This document shows, one piece after another, positions 25,417 through 35,100 of a DNA stretch of 64,000 nt (positions are counted from its first letter, which is position 1; the number at the start of each line of letters is the position of its first letter). Below the pieces are notes generated by a model that ran no database searches, was not told the origin of the DNA, and was given only the letters and a program-made list of their open reading frames with translations. The stretch comes from an uncultured Spirochaetales bacterium (GTDB lineage: Bacteria > UBP6 > UBA1177): the NCBI GenBank assembly GCA_902774115.1, contig CACYHH010000001.1, positions 62,001-126,000 of the forward strand, in the 5' to 3' direction. Both the position numbers and the translations under genes were made by a program.

Positions 25417-26937
25417 ATGACGAATTTAGGTTTGAAATTAAAGGTTTTTTTCCTGATGGCAGTTGTTATCACGGCTCTTTCCGCAGCCAATTTTCTTCTT
25501 TTCAAAGATTTTTTGGTAAAAATCGATGTTCAGGACGGAGCGAAAAACATCGCCAAACTGGTCGAGTCCGAGCTTAAAAGCAAAAATTACTCGCTGATCG
25601 GCAATTCTTTCGAAATAGCGAGACAGCTTAAAATCGAAAAAGGTAAAGTCACTTCGAAAATAACTTCCGAAAAAGATTATGCGATAGTCGGAAGCAACGG
25701 TGCTGTTATTGACGGCAACTTCAATGCCATGAGTTCTTTCGCAGGCATTCCGGCAGTAGAAAGAGCTTTGAAAGACGGTGCGGCTTCTGACGGCATGTTC
25801 TCCAACGGCAGCGATATTTACCTCATCGGCGCTGTTCCGGTTTCTGCTGACGGAAACAAAATTTTTGCAGCAATAACTTTTGAAAAGTTCGGTGACGAGC
25901 TTCTTTCAGTTTTTCCGATGCCGGCAAGAGCTTTCAAAGGTTCAAATCCGATAGCCGAAAAAGGCGGCGACAGATGGGGCGCGGTTGAAAATTCATACGG
26001 CAAGGCTGCTCTCGATGCAGATACGGCATCGCTTATTACAAGCGGCGGTCAGAAAGAACTTAACGGCTGGACGAGAATTTCGGCTTTTGCAATGCCTTAT
26101 GACCTTGCCGGCGGCGACAAAATCACGATCGTTACGATGACTTCTCTTATTCCCGGCTGGGAAAGCTATGACAACGTTCTTTATATGACTGTTGTTTATG
26201 CTGTTATCGCGATACTTGTCGCACTTTTTTTCACATTCATAGTTACTCACGAAATCGACAAGATACTCAAGAACCTCGCATCCGATATTTCAAGGATGAG
26301 AGTCGGTGAAAAGCTTGTTCTCAAGAGATATTCAAACGGTGCCGATATCGTTGTTTCGGCTATGAACAAGCTCATCCAGAAGTATCTTGAACTCAATGAA
26401 GATGTCGGCGGAATCACTTCTTCTCCTCTCGTAAGAGCCGAAAAAAGCAAAGCCGATGATTTTGAAGATGCTGTTCCGGATCCGTTCGGTACCGGATCAG
26501 TTGAAGAAATTAAGCCTGAAAAGGTTGCAAAACAGGCAGCAGTTCACACCGAAATGCCGAAGAAAGACGTTGCGACAAATCAGCATACGCCGGTACATGA
26601 AGCAAAACCTGAAATGCCTAAAACTGAACATACTATGCCGGCTCAGGTCGAGGACGACTATGATGACGACGATGACAACGAAAAAACTCAGATTGCACCG
26701 TCTCTCGGTTCCGCAGCGCAGAATTCCGGCAATCCGTTCGATGCTCTTTGGGAAGATTACTGCAGAATAAAACGCAAACACGGCGAATCTGTAAGCGACA
26801 AGGAAAAAACTGCGTTTATAGGCAAAGTCAGAACGAACAAGGCTTCGATCATGGCTAAATACAAATGTTCCGACGTTCAGTTCTCAGTTGAAGATAAAGA
26901 CGGTAAACCTGTAATCAAGGCAAAACCTGTAAATTAG
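25417..26937 (+). CDS. MXAN_5187-like membrane sensor protein
   Basis: A 506-residue inner-membrane protein. A first membrane segment (about 8-28) and a second (about 255-277) bracket a periplasmic PAS/Cache-like domain (DVQDGAKNIAKLV, KDYAIVGSNGAVI, AIPAVERAL). HAMP-like residues follow (HEIDKILKNLASDISRMRVGE), then a low-complexity acidic linker. The last 65 residues (FDALWEDYCRIKRKHGES ... CSDVQFSVEDKDGKPVIKA in segments) match the C-terminal domain of the Myxococcus MXAN_5187 type. No kinase or methyl-accepting domain is seen. This domain is the best single taxonomic marker of the window. Confidence 0.82.
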   Translation: MTNLGLKLKVFFLMAVVITALSAANFLLFKDFLVKIDVQDGAKNIAKLVESELKSKNYSLIGNSFEIARQLKIEKGKVTSKITSEKDYAIVGSNGAVIDGNFNAMSSFAGIPAVERALKDGAASDGMFSNGSDIYLIGAVPVSADGNKIFAAITFEKFGDELLSVFPMPARAFKGSNPIAEKGGDRWGAVENSYGKAALDADTASLITSGGQKELNGWTRISAFAMPYDLAGGDKITIVTMTSLIPGWESYDNVLYMTVVYAVIAILVALFFTFIVTHEIDKILKNLASDISRMRVGEKLVLKRYSNGADIVVSAMNKLIQKYLELNEDVGGITSSPLVRAEKSKADDFEDAVPDPFGTGSVEEIKPEKVAKQAAVHTEMPKKDVATNQHTPVHEAKPEMPKTEHTMPAQVEDDYDDDDDNEKTQIAPSLGSAAQNSGNPFDALWEDYCRIKRKHGESVSDKEKTAFIGKVRTNKASIMAKYKCSDVQFSVEDKDGKPVIKAKPVN

Positions 26938-26944
26938 GTGTTTT

Positions 26945-27310
26945 ATGAAGTTTGTTTGCAACAACTGCGGATTTACAGCCGATATTCCTGAAAAGATGTC
27001 AGCTTGTCCGATGTGCGGAAGTTCAAATGTTTCTTCCGCGGCTGAAATATCGAAATTTTCGGCCGATGCGGAAGAAAACGAGGATGAAAACGCAAAAGCG
27101 CAGAATTTCAAGGCGACGGCAGGACCTACCCAGCGCGTAACGCTGACTGAAGGTTTGAACGGCGAAAAATCGTCAGGGAAGCCCGCTGAAAGATCCGAAA
27201 AAAAGACGCGCGAAATTCATCGTGGAAGCAAACTTCCGCTTGTTATTGTGCTGTTGCTCTGCATCGCTGCAGGAGCGGCTGCTGCGGCATATTTCTTCTT
27301 CCTCAGATAA
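26945..27310 (+). CDS. Zinc-ribbon protein with C-terminal membrane anchor
   Basis: A 121-residue protein. N-terminal zinc ribbon (CNNCGF at 5-10 and CPMCGS at 21-26, rubredoxin-like spacing) is followed by an acidic/hydrophilic region and a single membrane segment at the C-terminus (about 97-118, rich in Ala, Leu and Val). The N-terminus faces the cytoplasm. It starts 7 nt after the MXAN_5187-like gene; a small accessory to that protein is plausible. The function is unknown. Confidence 0.8.
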   Translation: MKFVCNNCGFTADIPEKMSACPMCGSSNVSSAAEISKFSADAEENEDENAKAQNFKATAGPTQRVTLTEGLNGEKSSGKPAERSEKKTREIHRGSKLPLVIVLLLCIAAGAAAAAYFFFLR

Positions 27311-27311
27311 T

Positions 27312-27863
27312 ATGAATCTCAGGGTTTCTTCCGGCGTTTTAAGAGGACGTTACATCAAAGTTCCTGACACAGGTCTCAGACCTACCGAAGAGAAGGTCAG
27401 AAGCGCTTTTTTCAACACTCTTTTTTCGATGATAGAGTTTGAAAACAGGAATTTTCTCGATATTTTTTCAGGAAGCGGAATTTTTGCGTTTGAAGCGATA
27501 AGCCGCGGATTTTCCAAATCTTTTTCGATAGAGGCTAATTCTAAGGCTGCTTCCTGCATAAGGAAAAGCGCTGAAGAACTCGGCGTCAAAAATCTGGTGA
27601 ACGTAATAAACGGCGAGGCTTTTTCTATGAATTTTGCTTCCTTAAACGAAAAATTCAACACGATTTTTCTTGATCCGCCATATATTCTTGGAGATAAGAT
27701 GCCTGATTTGTTGGATAAAATCGTTGACTCAGGTATCGTAGGCGAAGTCTGCGTAATAGTTGTCGAAGGAAACTCCGAAACGCCGTGGCAAAAGAGCGGC
27801 TGGAGCTCAAAAACCAAAAAATTCGGCGGAACATATCTTTCGGTTTTCTACAACTGGGAATAG
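27312..27863 (+). CDS. rsmD: 16S rRNA (guanine966-N2)-methyltransferase
   Basis: RsmD of 183 residues. N-terminal RGRYIKVPDTGLRPTEEKVRSA in parts is diagnostic; SAM motif LDIFSGSGIFAFEA (49-62); catalytic DPPY at 121-124. It methylates N2 of G966 in 16S rRNA. ATG at 27,312 overlaps the vicinity of the zinc-ribbon stop (TAATATG), so it is the last gene of that operon. An upstream in-frame start inside the neighbour is rejected because the family begins at this Met. Confidence 0.93.
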   Translation: MNLRVSSGVLRGRYIKVPDTGLRPTEEKVRSAFFNTLFSMIEFENRNFLDIFSGSGIFAFEAISRGFSKSFSIEANSKAASCIRKSAEELGVKNLVNVINGEAFSMNFASLNEKFNTIFLDPPYILGDKMPDLLDKIVDSGIVGEVCVIVVEGNSETPWQKSGWSSKTKKFGGTYLSVFYNWE

Positions 27864-27885
27864 TCTGAAAATCAGTTTTAGCAGA

Positions 27886-28944
27886 TTAAATCTCTATATC
27901 TTTCTGGTTTTTCTTTCTTTTTGATCTTCTCGTTTCAAGTATTTTTAGGGAAGCCGCCTTTTTCTGCTTGAGTTCTTCCGATTCTTCAAGCTGCTTATGC
28001 CACATTTCAAGTGTTTCAGCCGGCAGCGTTCCGTTTTCAACAGCCTCTTTCACTGCACATCCGGGCTCGGTTTTGTGGCGGCAGTCGGCAAAACGGCACT
28101 GCTGCGAAAGTTCGAGGATCATTTCAAAACCTGAAGAATCCTCTTCCTGCCAGTTTTGTATTTCTCTCATTCCGGGAGTGTCGATAACCATGCCGCCCGA
28201 AGCGAGAAGTATAAGTTCCCGCGCCGAAGTCGTGTGTCTCCCTTTGCGGACTGCGTTGCTTATTTCGCCGGTAACGCGTATATTCGAGCCGGAAAGAGTG
28301 TTTATCAGAGTTGATTTGCCGACTCCGGACGAGCCGATAAAAACTGCCGAAGTGCATGGCTTTACGAATGATTTCAGAAGTTTTTCCGTCGATTCGTCAA
28401 ACGAGGAAATTGCAAAAATTTCTTTATCGGGAGCAACTTTCTTTACTTCTTCAAGAAGTTCTCTGCTATTGTTGCAAACGTCTGATTTCGTAAGTAAAAT
28501 CACAGACTTGATCTTTGATGAGGCTGCAACTGAAATATATCTCTGAAGACGTTTCAGATTGAAATTTTCATCCAGTGACATGACGATGAAAACGATGTCG
28601 ATATTTGAGCTTAAAACCTGTTCGTCAATGACGTTTCCGCTGCACCTTCTCGAAATGCAGTTCTTTCGCGGAAGTATAGAGCAGATGTATGATTTGTCGC
28701 GCCGCAGCGAGATCATGACCCAGTCGCCGACAGCCGGGAGATCTGACTTCAGAACGGAATTGTATCTGATTGAGCCGCTTGTTTTTGCCGAAAAGAACCC
28801 TTTTTCGCAGACGACATCGTAAAAATGGCGGTTGTGCCCGATAACTCTCGCTGGAATGAAACCGCTGCCGGATTCTTTGAGTGCCAGCTCTTTGAAGTAA
28901 CTGTCAAAACCCCATTTTTCAAGATCAGTCTTAAATTCTTCCAA
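27886..28944 (-). CDS. rsgA: Ribosome small-subunit GTPase RsgA
   Basis: RsgA (YjeQ) is a circularly permuted GTPase that checks 30S subunit maturation. An N-terminal OB fold (about 30-105) precedes the permuted GTPase: LTKSDV (G4), GSSGVGKST (G1, residues 211-219), TSARELILL (G2 region) and DTPGMRE (G3). The C-terminal zinc domain has C290-type spacing: CRFADCRHKTEPGC. Translation starts at TTG (28,942-28,944) with AGGAG 7 nt upstream. The start of an ATG in another frame is not homologous. Confidence 0.94.
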   Translation of the reverse strand: MEEFKTDLEKWGFDSYFKELALKESGSGFIPARVIGHNRHFYDVVCEKGFFSAKTSGSIRYNSVLKSDLPAVGDWVMISLRRDKSYICSILPRKNCISRRCSGNVIDEQVLSSNIDIVFIVMSLDENFNLKRLQRYISVAASSKIKSVILLTKSDVCNNSRELLEEVKKVAPDKEIFAISSFDESTEKLLKSFVKPCTSAVFIGSSGVGKSTLINTLSGSNIRVTGEISNAVRKGRHTTSARELILLASGGMVIDTPGMREIQNWQEEDSSGFEMILELSQQCRFADCRHKTEPGCAVKEAVENGTLPAETLEMWHKQLEESEELKQKKAASLKILETRRSKRKKNQKDIEI

Positions 28945-28953
28945 GCGCAGCTC

Positions 28954-29751
28954 CTATTCGCAGACAAAAGCCGGGTTTATAAACTGATTGTTTTTCGTAA
29001 TGAAAAGAAGGACTTTTTCATTAATTACCGGGTTTCCTGCGGCAGAGGAAAATAGTTTTTTGCCGGATTCGACATTCTCGTTTTTTTTCACGTTAAGCGA
29101 TTTGACGTAAGCGAAATTGAGAAGATAGCCGTTGTGTTCCGCGGTCAGCATATATCCCTCTTTTTTCATCGGATCGACACCTTTTACCGTAGTCGGAAAC
29201 GGGAGAGATGCAGCCTGTTCCGGCGTGATGAAAACTCCTCTGGCGTTGTTCCAGCCGCTTTTTTTCGCGCATTTGTAGTACTTTTTCAGCTCCGGAATTA
29301 CGGTTTTGACTTTTATCGAAGCGATTTCCGTTTCCACACCTTTTTCGAGCATCGCCGCTTTTTCATCAAGGATCTTTTTTCTTTCGATGCTTTCGCTCAG
29401 AAGTTTTTCATATCCGTCAAGTTCAAGTTTTGTCTTATGCAGTTCATCTGCGAGATAAGCTATTGAAATATCATAGAATTTTATACATTCGGAGTCGAAG
29501 CTCAGGCAGTTTTCCTTCATTATACGCGACGATTTTTCGAGAAAAACGAGTTTTTTGTATTTAAGCAGCGCATCTGACGCCAGCTTCTGTGCCACTTCAA
29601 GTTCCTGATCGTTCACTTTCATGGCGAAGACGACTTCAGCCTTCTCTTTTTCCATGCGTTCGCGGATTATCTTGTTTTTTAGAGTGTTCCCGAAGACCAA
29701 TGCCTGCGGAAAAATAAATAAGATGATAAAAATACTAAAGAATTTCTTCAT
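28954..29751 (-). CDS. Secreted coiled-coil protein with degenerate LytM-like domain
   Basis: A 265-residue exported protein: signal peptide (1-20), long coiled coil (about 25-150) and a C-terminal beta-rich domain (about 190-265) of the sort GYLLNFAYVKSLNVKKNENVESGK in segments, ending PAFVCE. The pattern fits the LytM/M23 fold as in EnvC or NlpD, but none of the zinc-binding histidines is present. It is therefore probably an activator of an amidase rather than an enzyme. The ATG at 29,751 is in the end of the upstream lipoprotein gene, overlapping it by 17 nt. The fold call is tentative. Confidence 0.6.
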   Translation of the reverse strand: MKKFFSIFIILFIFPQALVFGNTLKNKIIRERMEKEKAEVVFAMKVNDQELEVAQKLASDALLKYKKLVFLEKSSRIMKENCLSFDSECIKFYDISIAYLADELHKTKLELDGYEKLLSESIERKKILDEKAAMLEKGVETEIASIKVKTVIPELKKYYKCAKKSGWNNARGVFITPEQAASLPFPTTVKGVDPMKKEGYMLTAEHNGYLLNFAYVKSLNVKKNENVESGKKLFSSAAGNPVINEKVLLFITKNNQFINPAFVCE

Positions 29752-30931
29752 AGACAAAAATGAGGTCGCCCATGTATTTTATGTTGTGGAAATCGCCGGA
29801 ATAGGGCGGGGTCCACGATGAAAAATCGCCTTTCTGCGCCTTTTTGGTGTTGGTATGGCGGTTGATTCTGTGGAAGAAAACTTTCCACTTGTCGCCGTCT
29901 TTCGGCGGTTCGCTGACAATCGATTTCCACGGTATTGCGATTTCCGCAGTCCAGTTGTGGTCTTTGTCGGCCGGTTCGTTTAGCGTTCCGTTCAGCGATA
30001 CTCCGTAAACAATGCCGGAATCCCATGAATCGTCTCTGTTTTTGCGTCTGCCGCCGCTGAATTTCGAGTCGAATTTGACTCCTGCCGCCGAAACCTGGAT
30101 TTCATAGTAAGGAGTTGCTGTGCCAGTCGGATCGATGAATATTTCGACTACATCGTCGTGGTCGTAAAGCGGATCATCGTTGTTTTTAAGTTCGGCATAG
30201 ATATCGTTGTCGTTTGCAATGAAGCCGATGTAGAGGTATTTGTGATCCATAACCGCCATAACCGTCGTTTTGACCGGGCTGAGTTCGCTTCCGTCTGAAA
30301 GCCAGAATTTGTCGTCTTTTGACGAATTGAGCCAGTAGCTTTCGTCAAGAAGTCCGTCGATTTTCGTCTGCGAGCGAGAATTCCCGGCAATGACATAAAC
30401 TTCCATCTGCTTCTTGAGAATGTTCGGTTTCGTGATTTTTATACTGCCGATCTCCGCTCTGTTTTTGCCGTCGTTGAACTTGTCTTCCGGCACAAGACGG
30501 TCTTTATCCTTGAAGAATCCGCCGCGGATGAACATAGTTTCTGTGTCGAAAGTGAGCGGCAGTTTGTCGATGGTCGTTACGTCTTTTATGATCTTGCCGA
30601 GAGCGAGTTCTTTGACTTTGCCGTCAAGAAATTCGTGATCGGCGGTGAAACGCTCTTCGCCGTCTTCGCTTTCAAAGTGGAAGAAAAGCTGGTAGCCATC
30701 CGGGATCTGCTCTTTGAAGCGCCAGAAAGAGACAAGTTTGAAAGGTTCTCCGTGCCTCGGTTTGCGCGGCTCAGTGTAGTAGCCAAGCATTTCGATTTTT
30801 CCGTCATCCAGCTTTATTCCGGTTTTTACGGCTGTTTTTGACATCTCTTCTTCAGAAACGATCCCTTCGTGTGTTTTTGAACAAGCCGCAAAAGCCAAAA
30901 AAACGACCAGAACTGCGAGCAGTTTTTTCAT
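29735..30931 (-). CDS. Lipoprotein with CBM9-like domain
   Basis: A 398-residue lipoprotein (lipobox LAFAAC, Cys 17). Residues about 50-185 are a beta-sandwich of unknown type (FKLVSFWRFKEQIPDGYQLFFHF in parts). Residues 195-398 are a carbohydrate-binding-like CBM9 domain (IDGLLDESYW ... DVVEIFIDPTGT ... WTAEIAIPWKSI ... FFHRINR). Such domains bind glycan ends or act as non-catalytic partners. GGAGGGG precedes the ATG at 30,931. The stop overlaps the next gene by 17 nt. It probably faces the periplasm or cell surface. Confidence 0.85.
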   Translation of the reverse strand: MKKLLAVLVVFLAFAACSKTHEGIVSEEEMSKTAVKTGIKLDDGKIEMLGYYTEPRKPRHGEPFKLVSFWRFKEQIPDGYQLFFHFESEDGEERFTADHEFLDGKVKELALGKIIKDVTTIDKLPLTFDTETMFIRGGFFKDKDRLVPEDKFNDGKNRAEIGSIKITKPNILKKQMEVYVIAGNSRSQTKIDGLLDESYWLNSSKDDKFWLSDGSELSPVKTTVMAVMDHKYLYIGFIANDNDIYAELKNNDDPLYDHDDVVEIFIDPTGTATPYYEIQVSAAGVKFDSKFSGGRRKNRDDSWDSGIVYGVSLNGTLNEPADKDHNWTAEIAIPWKSIVSEPPKDGDKWKVFFHRINRHTNTKKAQKGDFSSWTPPYSGDFHNIKYMGDLIFVYEEIL

Positions 30932-31121
30932 TTTCCCCTCCAACATTACAAAAAAAGCGCGGAATTTTAGCACGGTTTTTGAAAAATGGTAGAAAAGATG
31001 AGAGTTTTGTCTGCATAAAGTTGTAATATTTGATTTTGTTTTAAAGTTGAAAAATAATTGTTGAAATTAAAAAAATGTGTAATAATTTTGTGGTCTTTAT
31101 GATTAAGGTATGGAGGTCAAG

Positions 31122-32159
31122 ATGAAAAAACTTGCTGTTTTTATTGGCTTTTTTGCTATTATGATGTTTGTCGGCTGCGGCAAGTCGGAGAAGAGTGATT
31201 CAGACGGTGATAATATCAGAAACGATTCGGATAGCACGGAAACTTCAGACTCTGATTCGGAAGAACCGGATAGCGGCGATCCGCACTCCGACGGCGACAC
31301 GGGCGATTCACAGCCTGACGGCGACACGGGCGATTCACAGCCTGACGGCGACACAGGTGATCCACAGCCTGACGGCGACACAGGTGATCCACAGCCTGAC
31401 GGCGACACGGGTGATCCACAGGCTGACGGTGACACCGGCGATTCACAGCCTGACGATGAATATGATCCTGATGCGGTTCCTGTCGAGGGCGAACCCTTTG
31501 TTTTCGGAAAATACGAGCAGGACGGCAAAACAGGCAACGGCAGTGAGTATATCCGCTGGAGGGTTCTCAGAGTAACCGGAAACAAGGCTTTGCTGATCAG
31601 CGAAAAGGGGTTGGATGTGCGTTCTTATGATGACGAGCAGCAGGAACACTATGTTACGAACTGGGAGAACAGTAAAATCAGGACTTGGCTGAACGAGACC
31701 TTCTACGATGCCGCTTTCGGTCCGGCGGAAAAGGCAAAAATCCAGGAAACACCGCTGTCGGATGTCGATACTACCGATAAAATTTTCATCTTAAGTGAAT
31801 TTGAAGCCAAGGCGTATTTCGATGGAGGGTGTGACAGGATTGCCTATCCGACAGAATTTGCATCGGGAAGCGGAGTTTATGAATGTACAGATGAGGCGTG
31901 CGGCAGCGGGTGTAACGGAGCCAGCTACGGTGCTGCCTCATGGATGCTGCGTGACGAATACATAACTTGCATCAGGGTTGTAAACCACCACGGTGACATC
32001 ATCAACAACGCATACTACTATCTATTCCACATCCGTCCTGTATTTTGGATAAAATTCGCTCCGGACGATGCCGAGGAACCGGATGAAACGCCTGTTGCCG
32101 ACGAAGATTCAGACGAAATTCCAGATACTGATGATGATGCGGATGAAATGTTTGTATGA
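31122..32159 (+). CDS. DUF6273 lipoprotein with nonapeptide repeats
   Basis: A 345-residue lipoprotein (lipobox MFVGC, Cys 16). An acidic linker (20-55) leads to six perfect or near-perfect copies of a nine-residue unit, DGDTGDSQP or DGDTGDPQP (about 57-110). A DUF6273-type domain (about 125-310, FGKYEQDGKTG, WRVLRV, ALLISE, SKIRTWLN, FILSEFEAKAYF, RPVFWI) is followed by an acidic tail. The ATG at 31,122 follows GGAGG; an ATG four codons upstream contains that site. Its stop overlaps the kinase start by 4 nt. The lectin-like DUF6273 fold suggests ligand binding. Confidence 0.85.
   Translation: MKKLAVFIGFFAIMMFVGCGKSEKSDSDGDNIRNDSDSTETSDSDSEEPDSGDPHSDGDTGDSQPDGDTGDSQPDGDTGDPQPDGDTGDPQPDGDTGDPQADGDTGDSQPDDEYDPDAVPVEGEPFVFGKYEQDGKTGNGSEYIRWRVLRVTGNKALLISEKGLDVRSYDDEQQEHYVTNWENSKIRTWLNETFYDAAFGPAEKAKIQETPLSDVDTTDKIFILSEFEAKAYFDGGCDRIAYPTEFASGSGVYECTDEACGSGCNGASYGAASWMLRDEYITCIRVVNHHGDIINNAYYYLFHIRPVFWIKFAPDDAEEPDETPVADEDSDEIPDTDDDADEMFV
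31290..31451 (+). repeat. Six tandem 27-bp units
   Basis: Six copies of a 27-bp unit lie head-to-tail at 31,290-31,451 and encode the nine-residue repeats of the DUF6273 lipoprotein. Copies differ mainly at third positions and in TCA/CCA choice. Phase with the reading frame shows that the array is coding and can change length by slippage without a frameshift. It is not CRISPR: no spacers. Confidence 0.9.
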
Positions 32160-35100
32160 AACATGTTTCTCTGAAAAACGATGTGACGAAAACGGTTTCG
32201 CTTGACGCCATTTCGCCTGATTTCATTCATGATTGCAAAGAACAGACAGGCTGGAAATACGATGTGAAGGAAGAGATCGGGCGCGGCGGGATCGGTAAAG
32301 TCATGGTCGCTTTCGACCGCACTGTTGGGCGCGAGATCGCTTTGAAAGAACTCATCAGCAGCGTGGATGACGGCAGGATCCCGTCTGTCGACAAGATGAG
32401 AAGTGACGAGGCGCGCTTTTTGAGAGAGGCTTGCGTAACCGGGCAGCTTGAACATCCCGGAATCGTTCCTGTTTATGAAATCGGGCGCAAACCTGATGAA
32501 AACCGCTATTACACGATGCGTCTTGTACGCGGAGTGACGCTTTCCCAGGCGATAAAGGATGCCGGAACTCTCGAAAAAAGGCTGAGACTTCTGCCTCATT
32601 TCCGCGATATCTGCAACGCCATAGCATATTCGCACAGCCGCGGAGTGATCCACCGCGACATAAAGCCCGAAAACATCATGATCGGGGAATTCGGTGAAAC
32701 GGTAGTTCTCGACTGGGGTCTGGCGAAAGTAAAGGGTGAGGATGATGCAGCCGCCGGCGAACTCCGCGAAGAACTGAATCTTCTTAAAGTCGAAAACATC
32801 GGAATGACAGTCAGAGGAAAGGCGATAGGAACTCCGGCATATATGTCTCCGGAGCAGGCGAGGGGCGATATTTCCGCGATAGACGAGCGCAGCGACATAT
32901 ATTCTCTGGGAGCGGTGCTTTACGAGATTCTGACAGGCGAGCCCCCTTTTAACGGAAAGAATGTTCAGGAAACTTTGGAAAACGTCAAATCGGCTCTTCC
33001 GGTCGAAATCACGGTTTACGAACCTGCATCCCCTCCCGATCTTTGCGCCGTTGTTGAAAAGACGCTTACAAAAGACCCGTCTGCGCGCTATCAGTCGGCA
33101 CTTGAAGTTGCAAAAGAAATCGAAAATTTCATGTCAGGCGGCAAAATCGCGGCGTACGAATACAGTTCCTGGGAAATGTTCAGGCGTTTCGTTTCCAAGA
33201 ACAAGTCTCTTTCGGTGCTTGCCGCAGTGCTGCTTGCGGTCTTGATTTTTGCTTCAGCCGCTGTCTTCGTGGCTTACCGCGATTCTGTAGGCAATGAAAG
33301 AGCCGCCCATTTGAATCTTTCGCTCGGATACCTTGAGTACGCAGAAAAACTTCTTAAAGAGGGAATGTATTCCGATTCAGAGATTTTTGCCGCGGCGTCG
33401 CTTTACAATTCTCCTTTCAATCCGAAAAGTCCCTGGAGTTATTCAGACTCATATCTTACTGAGAATATTGAAGAAAGCCGTGAGCACATGCTTGAAATAC
33501 AGTCTTTGCTCTATCTTTCGAGAGTTTACGGAAACAACGCTTTTAAAGGCAATTTTGCAAGTGTCGATTTTGATGCGCGCAGTGTCGCGGTTTCACCCGA
33601 TGCCTCTCTTTTTGCAGTTTCCGGCAAGAGAAAGGAAGTCAAGGTTTATTCTGCCGATGGAACTGAAAAATTCACTCTGAACGGTCACAAGGACGAAGTG
33701 AGTGCTGTAGATTTTTCTTCAGACGGCAAGTTCATCGCAACCGGAAGCCGCGATAACAACCTCATTCTTTGGAACGCTTCAAACGGCGCGCAGATAAAGT
33801 CGCTGCCGACTCTGGCAGGTGAAATCTACGCTATTTCGTTTTCGCCAGGAAACAAATTCATCGCTTTCGGCGGTACTGAAAAAACGCTCTGGGTGGTAAA
33901 AACCGACGATCTCACCCTCTCTTCCGCAGGCAGATTCGAGCTCGAAAACACTGTCCGCAGCATAGACTGGTCTCCCGACGGAAAAAGGATTCTTGTTTCG
34001 GACAGTTCAGGAAAAATCTGCATCGTAAGGAGAAGCGGCATCGAAAAAGTTTTCGATTTTCACACTGAACCGACAGTTTCGGTGCGTTTTCTGAATGACG
34101 GAATCCACTTCGTGTCGGCAAGCTACGATAAAAAATTCGCTCTATGGAGCATTCTTTTTGATAAGCCGCTCAATGTTTTCGAGCACTGGGACGCCTTTTT
34201 CTCGCTTGATGTCTCAAATGACGGAACGCTTGCGGCAGCTGCAACGCGGGATGGTTCGATAAAACTGATAAATCTCGTCACAAGGCAGATCGACGACCTT
34301 AGCGATCATGTCGGATCAGTTTATTCGGTCGCTTTTCTTCCGATGGGAAATTCGCTCGTTTCGGTCGGAGAGGATCGCTTCATAAAGCGGTGGCGTACCG
34401 ATTTTACAAAGGAAATGCAGCGTCTGCGCGGCCATACGACCTATATCCCGTCGCTGGCATATTCCAATGATGACCGGTTTTTCGCTTCTTCAAGCTGGGA
34501 CAACACGATAAAACTGTGGAATATTCCGACAGAATCGGTGATTTCCTCTTTCGGAATCGAAGGAACTGTTTCCTACAGTCTGGCGTTTTCTCCCGATGGT
34601 CAGTTCCTCGCTTCGGGCGATTCCGACGGAGCTCTGCGCTTCTGGAATCCGCTCACCGGCAAGATGATTTTTTCCTATCCGCTCCACACAGATCAGATAA
34701 CGGCGATAAACTTTTTCAACAGAGGAAAAAATATAATTTCTTCGGGCAAAGACAGAAAAGTTAAGATTTTCGACCTCTCTGAAAGGCGTGTCGTAAAAGT
34801 TCTTGAGCACGAAAATCCGGTAAATACCGTGGCTGTATCGGCTGACGGAACGCTTGCGGCAAGTGCAGGCAGAAACGGCGAAATAAACTTCTGGAGCCTT
34901 CCTGAAGGGAGACTTCTTTTCGGAACCAAAGGGGGAAACGGGAAAACGGTTCTTTCTCTTGCGATTTCGCCCGACAATGCGGTCGTTATTTCCGCCGATG
35001 AGGACGGAGTTATCAACAAATGGGATGTGAAATCGAAGAAAATAACCGGAACTTTCAAGGAAAATTCTGGCTCAGTCAATGCTGTCGCATTTTCGGAAGA

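Noticed and set aside
31290-31451. Possible CRISPR array
   Set aside because: Units are contiguous, in frame and without spacers; they encode the lipoprotein repeats.
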